In this document: in pieces, positions 6,205-9,543 of the stretch
Numbering within the stretch: position 1 is the stretch's first letter
Layout: every line of letters starts with the position of its first letter
From: JAYTQQ01 sp043784965
GTDB lineage: Bacteria > Bdellovibrionota > Bdellovibrionia > Bdellovibrionales > JAMPXM01
Length of the DNA stretch: 9,543 bases
Direction of reading: 5' to 3'
NCBI GenBank assembly: GCA_043784965.1
Contig: JAYVXS010000348.1
Coordinates: 1-9,543, forward strand
Notes under the pieces: model-generated
Databases searched by the model: none
Seen by the model: only the letters and a program-made list of their open reading frames with translations
Told to the model about the DNA's origin: nothing
Translations under genes and position numbers: made by a program

Positions 6205-7092
6205 ATGGAAACATTTGAAATGCGTTATTTTGTAGCCGTCGCTAAAGAAGAGAATATTCACCGCGCCTCTGAAGCCATTCACATTTCGCCGGGCTCGCTT
6301 AGTAAAGCGATTTCACGTCTCGAAGATGAATTGGGTGTCCGTTTGTTTTTTCGCCAAGGTCGAAATATTAAACTCACTCCTGAGGGTCTGATCTTTAAAA
6401 GACGCGCCCAACAAATCCTGAATCTTGAAGAAGACGCCCGACTCGAACTTGGAGGAAAGACCGGAACACTTCACATTTCGATTGGAGCAGAAGAGGTTTT
6501 ACTAACTAAATTTGGGATCGACCTCAGCAAAAGAATTCAAAAAAGCCATTCACAAGCTCAATTTCATTTTTCGGTCTTTCCAGATAAAAAGGTCATTGAG
6601 TTAGTCGAAAATGGAGACCTTCAATTTGGAATTATCAGTTCTGAGGTGCCTACTGAGTTTAGCTGCCTCAAGCTTGCGGACGTTGAATTCAAAACATGCG
6701 CCGCCCGCGGACATGCAATTCTTGAGAAATTTTCACGACAATCTAGAATTTCAATAGATGAGATGTTGAAATATGATTTTGTGGTCCCCGAAAATGCAAT
6801 TCTCGGTAAAATTCATGCTGAAGCTTCGGCTGATGGCTGGCGAGACGACAAATTCAAGCGCCAACACAAATATGTTGCTTCAAGTTTAAAAATGATCGAA
6901 CAGCTCGTGGCAACGAACGAAGCGCTTGCATATCTTCCTGACTATTATCAAAAGCAACTAGACTTTGTTGCACTTAAAATCACGGGCTGCCCATACAGCT
7001 GTAAGCAAAATATAAAGCTAATTTGCAAAGATCCGGACCGGCTGAGCTGGCTATCAAGCATTTGGTCTAGCCTAGTAAAAGATCAAGCTTAG
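6205..7092 (+). CDS. LysR-family transcriptional regulator
   Basis: This 295-residue protein has standard LysR-type architecture. A winged helix-turn-helix occupies residues 1-61 (ENIHRASEAIHISPGSLSKA, then SRLEDELGVRLFFR and LTPEG at 57-61), followed by a linker helix and a periplasmic-binding-protein-like effector domain from about residue 90. It should bind DNA as a dimer or tetramer and respond to a small ligand, which the sequence does not identify. Its divergent placement from the Old Yellow Enzyme gene, with a dyad between them, suggests control of that enzyme and of itself. The bases before the ATG are TTGTTTCTTTT, which cannot pair with the 16S tail, and a -10-like TATTGT ends seven bases upstream. 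A leaderless mRNA is therefore likely. Starting at this ATG gives the typical family N-terminus. Confidence 0.93.
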   Translation: METFEMRYFVAVAKEENIHRASEAIHISPGSLSKAISRLEDELGVRLFFRQGRNIKLTPEGLIFKRRAQQILNLEEDARLELGGKTGTLHISIGAEEVLLTKFGIDLSKRIQKSHSQAQFHFSVFPDKKVIELVENGDLQFGIISSEVPTEFSCLKLADVEFKTCAARGHAILEKFSRQSRISIDEMLKYDFVVPENAILGKIHAEASADGWRDDKFKRQHKYVASSLKMIEQLVATNEALAYLPDYYQKQLDFVALKITGCPYSCKQNIKLICKDPDRLSWLSSIWSSLVKDQA

Positions 7093-7121
7093 GACTTTGG
7101 TCTAAAGCTGATTATGAAGTA

Positions 7122-7150
7122 TTGTGGCCTTTGGATTTTGCGTTTATTCT
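7122..7150 (+). promoter_or_regulatory. candidate promoter of the beta-barrel gene
   Basis: TTGTGG (7122-7127), a 17-base spacer and TATTCT (7145-7150) precede the ATG at 7157 by six bases, so transcription would begin at or next to the start codon. There is no Shine-Dalgarno before this ATG. The hexamers match consensus only moderately. Confidence 0.35.
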
Positions 7151-7156
7151 GATTTC

Positions 7157-7861
7157 ATGAAACCAAAAAATAATTTTCTATTCGTCATACTTTCGATTCA
7201 ACTCTTAGCTTTTGCAATTGATTCTTCGGCCTTTGCAACTAATGGTACGGTTATCAAATCCAAAGGTAGAAAAGTTTTAATTGAACTACCCATTGATCCA
7301 AGACTTCAACCCGGAGATACGGTTTCGGTTGATACCTCAGAGCTGAGATCACCAGCCTCTTCAAGGTCGAGCGCCCCCGGTGGACGACGCCTAACTCTCG
7401 GGGCGAGCTCCAACACCGGCGACCTTCATTTTTACTCGAGAAACAATGGCTACAATGGTACTACGCAGTTTAGCGTAAGTGGCAGAGGCGGATGGAACTA
7501 CACAAAATATGAGTATGGACCTTTCGCCTCACTCACCTATACTTCTAGCGACTCAAATAGCAGTTCAACAGAGGTTGGCGCCGGTGGATTTTTTGATTGG
7601 AACTTAGTTCCTAACGTTCCCGGAGCTAGTGACATATATGGAATCGGTGGGGACCTTTCGATTTCAAACCTGAGCTCCAAGAGTTCGAGCTCTTCAGTTT
7701 CGTTCACCGGATTGGTTATGAACGGTGGCGGATTCTATAAATTCTTTTTATTTAAAAGCGATACATGCGTGAGGTTTGATGGCGGTTTGCATATCGCTCT
7801 TTATGATAAATTCACCGAAACTGGCCTGAAATTTTCAGCCGGATTGCAAACTTATTTTTGA
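7157..7861 (+). CDS. small outer-membrane beta-barrel protein of unknown function
   Basis: The product is 234 residues from ATG 7157. It begins with a signal peptide (KPKNN, hydrophobic core LFVILSIQLLAFAI, cleavage near SAFA/TN). A short segment with the pattern GTVIKSKGRKVLIELP...LQPGDTVSV follows, resembling a small beta domain, then a Ser-rich linker. The rest alternates polar and aromatic residues in Gly/Ser-rich strands and ends in SAGLQTYF. The C-terminal Phe and alternating last strand match the signal used for BAM-dependent insertion into the outer membrane. I do not recognise the family; a porin-like, adhesin or structural role cannot be decided. A GTG at 7124 would add 11 residues ahead of the signal peptide and is less likely. 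The gene lies 64 bp after lysR, and a terminator follows the stop closely. Confidence 0.78.
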   Translation: MKPKNNFLFVILSIQLLAFAIDSSAFATNGTVIKSKGRKVLIELPIDPRLQPGDTVSVDTSELRSPASSRSSAPGGRRLTLGASSNTGDLHFYSRNNGYNGTTQFSVSGRGGWNYTKYEYGPFASLTYTSSDSNSSSTEVGAGGFFDWNLVPNVPGASDIYGIGGDLSISNLSSKSSSSSVSFTGLVMNGGGFYKFFLFKSDTCVRFDGGLHIALYDKFTETGLKFSAGLQTYF

Positions 7862-7886
7862 TTTCAAATTAATCTATTGATAAACG

Positions 7887-7916
7887 AAAAAAGGTCCTTA
7901 AAAGGACCTTTTTTTT
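7887..7916. terminator. bidirectional rho-independent terminator
   Basis: AAAAAA (7887-7892), GGTCCT (7893-7898), loop TAAA, AGGACC (7903-7908) and eight T's (7909-7916) form a stem of six GC-rich pairs extended by A-T pairs. The symmetry gives a T-tract in both directions. It sits between the stops of the converging beta-barrel gene (7861) and FKBP gene (7964), so it can serve both. Confidence 0.92.
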
Positions 7917-7963
7917 ATGATTCGTATATATCTGTCTAAAGGCGATTCAGTGGGCCTCTTGCG

Positions 7964-8710
7964 TTACTTCTTCTTTTTTTCTGCCTTAACAGCTTTGCCC
8001 GCATCTGCAACCGGCGCCGCTGCGGGAGCTGGCTTCACTTCAAGCAATTCAACATCAAATAACAAAGTACTGTTAGGAGCAATTTGCCCCTTGCCGCCCG
8101 GTCCGTAAGCCAGATCACTTGGAATTACCAATTGGTATTTTGCACCTGGCTTCATTATTTTTAGGGCCTCAGTCCAACCTGGGATCACGCCATTCACCGG
8201 AAACTCAATTGGCTCACCTTTATCACGTGAGCTATCAAACTTCTCGCCACTAATGAATGTGCCGGTATAATGAACCTTTACGATATCGCCATCTTTTGGC
8301 GGATTTCCTGATCCTTCTTTTTCAACTTTATATTGAAGTCCAGAAGCGGTTGCCTTCCAGCCTTCTTTTGCTTTGTTGGCAGCTAAAAATGTTTCACCTT
8401 CTTTTTTATTTTTATCTGAAGACTCAGACATTTTGCCCATTGCCAGCTGTTGAAGTTTCATCATGGCATCTTTGATTTCTTCTGGCTTTAATTTAGCTGG
8501 CTTTCCATCTACGGCGTCCTTAAGACCCGCGACTAGCGCAATGAGATCAAGCTGTAAAGGTTGACTCTTAATATTTCCACCAATGGTTTGTCCGACAGCA
8601 TAGCTTCCTTTTTGAAGCTCACTATCGAGTTTTGCCGGCCGATCACAACCCACCAAAAATGACAAACTGGCGAGCGTTCCAAAGACGAAAATGAGATATC
8701 TGTTTTGCAT
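7964..8710 (-). CDS. FKBP-type peptidyl-prolyl cis-trans isomerase lipoprotein (FkpA/Mip-like)
   Basis: This 248-residue lipoprotein has a signal peptide with lipobox LVGC (C22). An FKBP_N-type helical dimerisation region (about 30-115) follows, then a complete FKBP domain (about 120-226) and an Ala/Lys-rich tail ending in KKKK. Proline-isomerase pocket residues are all present: Y148 in VHYTG, F158/D159, R162, F170, the VIPGW motif (175-179), Y202 in AYG, and F218. It should act as a foldase or chaperone on envelope proteins from a membrane anchor. The residue after the lipidated Cys is Asp (D23), which in E. coli means retention in the inner membrane. Whether that rule holds here is unknown. 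The start is supported by AAGGAA at 8720-8715. The gene shares a terminator with the converging beta-barrel gene; a link between them is only positional. Confidence 0.94.
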   Translation of the reverse strand: MQNRYLIFVFGTLASLSFLVGCDRPAKLDSELQKGSYAVGQTIGGNIKSQPLQLDLIALVAGLKDAVDGKPAKLKPEEIKDAMMKLQQLAMGKMSESSDKNKKEGETFLAANKAKEGWKATASGLQYKVEKEGSGNPPKDGDIVKVHYTGTFISGEKFDSSRDKGEPIEFPVNGVIPGWTEALKIMKPGAKYQLVIPSDLAYGPGGKGQIAPNSTLLFDVELLEVKPAPAAAPVADAGKAVKAEKKKK

Positions 8711-8724
8711 GTTGTTCCTTCGTT

Positions 8725-8746
8725 AAAAAAATCCTACTTGTGTAGG
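8725..8746 (-). promoter_or_regulatory. terminator-like hairpin just upstream of the FKBP ribosome binding site
   Basis: On the minus strand CCTAC (8746-8742), loop ACAA and GTAGG (8737-8733) are followed by one A and seven T's (8731-8725), then the AAGGAA ribosome binding site. The stem is only five pairs. It could be a backup terminator for the upstream gene, a leader attenuator, or no structure at all if the promoter's -10 is the TAGGAT at 8736-8731. Confidence 0.35.
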
Positions 8747-8764
8747 GGTTTAGACTTATTTCGT

Positions 8765-8795
8765 AAAAAGAATAGACAAGGCGATAGGCCTTGTC
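8765..8795 (-). terminator. rho-independent terminator of the Cys-rich protein gene
   Basis: GACAAGGC and GCCTTGTC (8775-8782, 8788-8795) form an 8-bp perfect stem with a five-base loop. On the minus strand the stem runs into TATTCTTTTT (8774-8765). It lies 13 bases beyond the stop at 8809 and separates that gene from the FKBP gene. Confidence 0.82.
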
Positions 8796-8808
8796 GCTAA
8801 AAAATTCG

Positions 8809-9279
8809 TTAATGCTGGGGAGTGTCGACCCCCAACATGCACTGAGCTTTCAGGCAATCTTCAGTACCAACTTTAAGTTTGGCCATGCAGTTCGCATTTT
8901 TACTCATTTTTGCAATTGAAAACTGCACCTCCACTGCCGCATCTTTACCCTTTAAAACACAGTTTGTCCGAGCTTGATTTGCCCCTAAAGTAAGACATTT
9001 TGAAAAATTCAATTCATAGGGCCCGTGACCATCTACTGTGCATTTTGCCCCTTTTCTGTTTTTCGAGTCCGTAGTCTTTGGGGCAGTCTTTGGGGCAGTC
9101 TTTGGGGCAGTTTTTGCCGCTGTCTTTGGGGTAATTTTTTGTGTCGTCGTTGCAGCTGATCCTAATGCTAACGAAAATACGCCAAACAAAAGAATACTAA
9201 AGTAGATGGAACCAGAAAAAATCCACGACATTAGCTTTTTTAAACCCAAGATTGGCAGTTCGTCACTTTCAAAATTCAT
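8809..9279 (-). CDS. secreted Cys-rich protein with PKTA repeats, unknown function
   Basis: I do not recognise the family. The 156-residue product has a hydrophobic signal segment (about 18-40, cleavage near GSAA) and a Lys/Thr/Pro/Ala linker with tandem PKTA units (51-70). A compact C-terminal domain follows with six cysteines (C80, C95, C107, C131, C142, C147), enough for three disulfides. It is probably periplasmic or extracellular. The start chosen at 9279 has AGGA just upstream (close, about two to three bases) and places LKK before the hydrophobic core. However, the residues ESDE ahead of it are atypical of a signal peptide. A TTG at codon 11 or ATG at codon 17 (9231, with TTTAAA seven bases upstream) are real alternatives. 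Its own terminator follows. It diverges from the ABC-type ATPase gene. Confidence 0.72.
   Translation of the reverse strand: MNFESDELPILGLKKLMSWIFSGSIYFSILLFGVFSLALGSAATTTQKITPKTAAKTAPKTAPKTAPKTTDSKNRKGAKCTVDGHGPYELNFSKCLTLGANQARTNCVLKGKDAAVEVQFSIAKMSKNANCMAKLKVGTEDCLKAQCMLGVDTPQH
9074..9133. repeat. tandem 12-bp repeat coding for PKTA units
   Basis: GTCTTTGGGGCA occurs three times in exact tandem (9074-9109), then in two diverged copies (9110-9121, 9122-9133). Each unit encodes four residues of the PKTA linker on the minus strand. The unit length is a multiple of three, so copy-number changes would alter linker length without breaking the frame. Confidence 0.9.
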
Positions 9280-9388
9280 TTTCCTAACGAACTAAGTGGC
9301 CTAATAATGCAACTCGTAAAATTAAAGTAATTGGGGCATTTCTAATTTAGTATTACTCATAAGCTTTTGCGAAGTCTATGCTCAGAGC

Positions 9389-9543
9389 ATGAGGATTGAT
9401 CTAAAAAAGGTGAAGCTTAAAGTTCCGACTAGTTCAGGTAGAGAACGTTTACTCTTACGAATTGACGATTTTGCGATAGAGGCAAAGCAAAAAATATTAA
9501 TTCATGGGCCGAGCGGCACCGGCAAAAGCAGCCTGCTTCATTT
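9389..9543 (+). CDS. ABC-type ATP-binding protein, N-terminal part (3' partial)
   Basis: Only the first 51 codons are present. The frame has the usual ABC nucleotide-binding beginning: two short beta strands (IDLKKVKL, LLLRIDDFAI), then KILIHGPSGTGKSSLLH with the Walker A motif at 40-47 (GPSGTGKS). It probably couples ATP hydrolysis to transport or another envelope task; the family cannot be named from this fragment. The ATG at 9389 lacks a clear Shine-Dalgarno, and TATGCT (9377-9382) ends six bases upstream, consistent with a leaderless start but with no good -35. The 109-bp gap to the divergent gene at 9279 shows no other gene. Confidence 0.8.
   Translation, partial: MRIDLKKVKLKVPTSSGRERLLLRIDDFAIEAKQKILIHGPSGTGKSSLLH

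Noticed and set aside
7124..7156. GTG start for the beta-barrel gene
   Set aside because: It would add 11 residues ahead of a well-formed signal peptide that begins at ATG 7157; the Shine-Dalgarno before the GTG is weak.
8257..8475. Plus-strand Leu-rich frame resembling a membrane protein
   Set aside because: It is antisense to the conserved FKBP coding region; the hydrophobicity comes from reading Lys/Glu codons backward.
8757..8765. TTATTTCGT shared with the arm of the inverted-repeat element
   Set aside because: Only nine bases match exactly with no symmetrical partner, so it is not evidence of a second copy.
9074..9133. Tandem repeats as a CRISPR array
   Set aside because: The units are 12 bp, contiguous without spacers, and in frame within a coding gene.
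9378..9392. Four-codon mini-ORF whose TGA overlaps the ATPase start codon
   Set aside because: It has no ribosome binding site, and the overlap is easily due to chance.

Overview
The window is a moderately AT-rich, gene-dense bacterial segment. Several products carry Gram-negative export signals: Sec signal peptides, a lipobox, and a beta-barrel that ends in phenylalanine. With an HrpB helicase, an Rv0130/NodN-type hydratase, a secreted SUMF1-like protein and many short Cys-containing exported proteins, the content fits a free-living or predatory delta-proteobacterium-like lineage such as Bdellovibrionota. That placement is inference from gene content only. I see no rRNA, tRNA, CRISPR array or phage genes.

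Layout. Bases 1-1826 (+) are the end of an operon: the tail of an unknown gene, a secreted 168-residue protein of unknown function started by TTG after a strong AGGAGG, a secreted FGE/SUMF1-fold protein that lacks the oxidase cysteine pair, a short Cys-containing frame that looks like the remnant of a secreted protein, and a strong intrinsic terminator. Bases 1921-6140 (-) carry, in transcription order, an Old Yellow Enzyme-type oxidoreductase, hrpB, a 183-bp element bounded by 31-bp perfect inverted repeats that abuts the hrpB stop codon, and a MaoC-like hydratase. A LysR regulator (6205-7092, +) diverges from the oxidoreductase across 64 bp holding a 10+10 bp dyad, the classic arrangement for LysR control of a neighbour. 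A small outer-membrane beta-barrel (7157-7861, +) follows. It converges on an FKBP-type prolyl isomerase lipoprotein (7964-8710, -) at a shared bidirectional terminator. A Cys-rich secreted protein with PKTA repeats (8809-9279, -) has its own terminator. The window ends in the first 51 codons of an ABC-type ATPase (9389 onward, +).

The most distinctive features are the MITE-like element at 2442-2624, the operator-like dyad between the oxidoreductase and lysR, and a recurring pattern in which genes without a Shine-Dalgarno have a -10-like hexamer 6-7 nt before the ATG, which suggests leaderless mRNAs. No complete novel defence or mobile system is visible.
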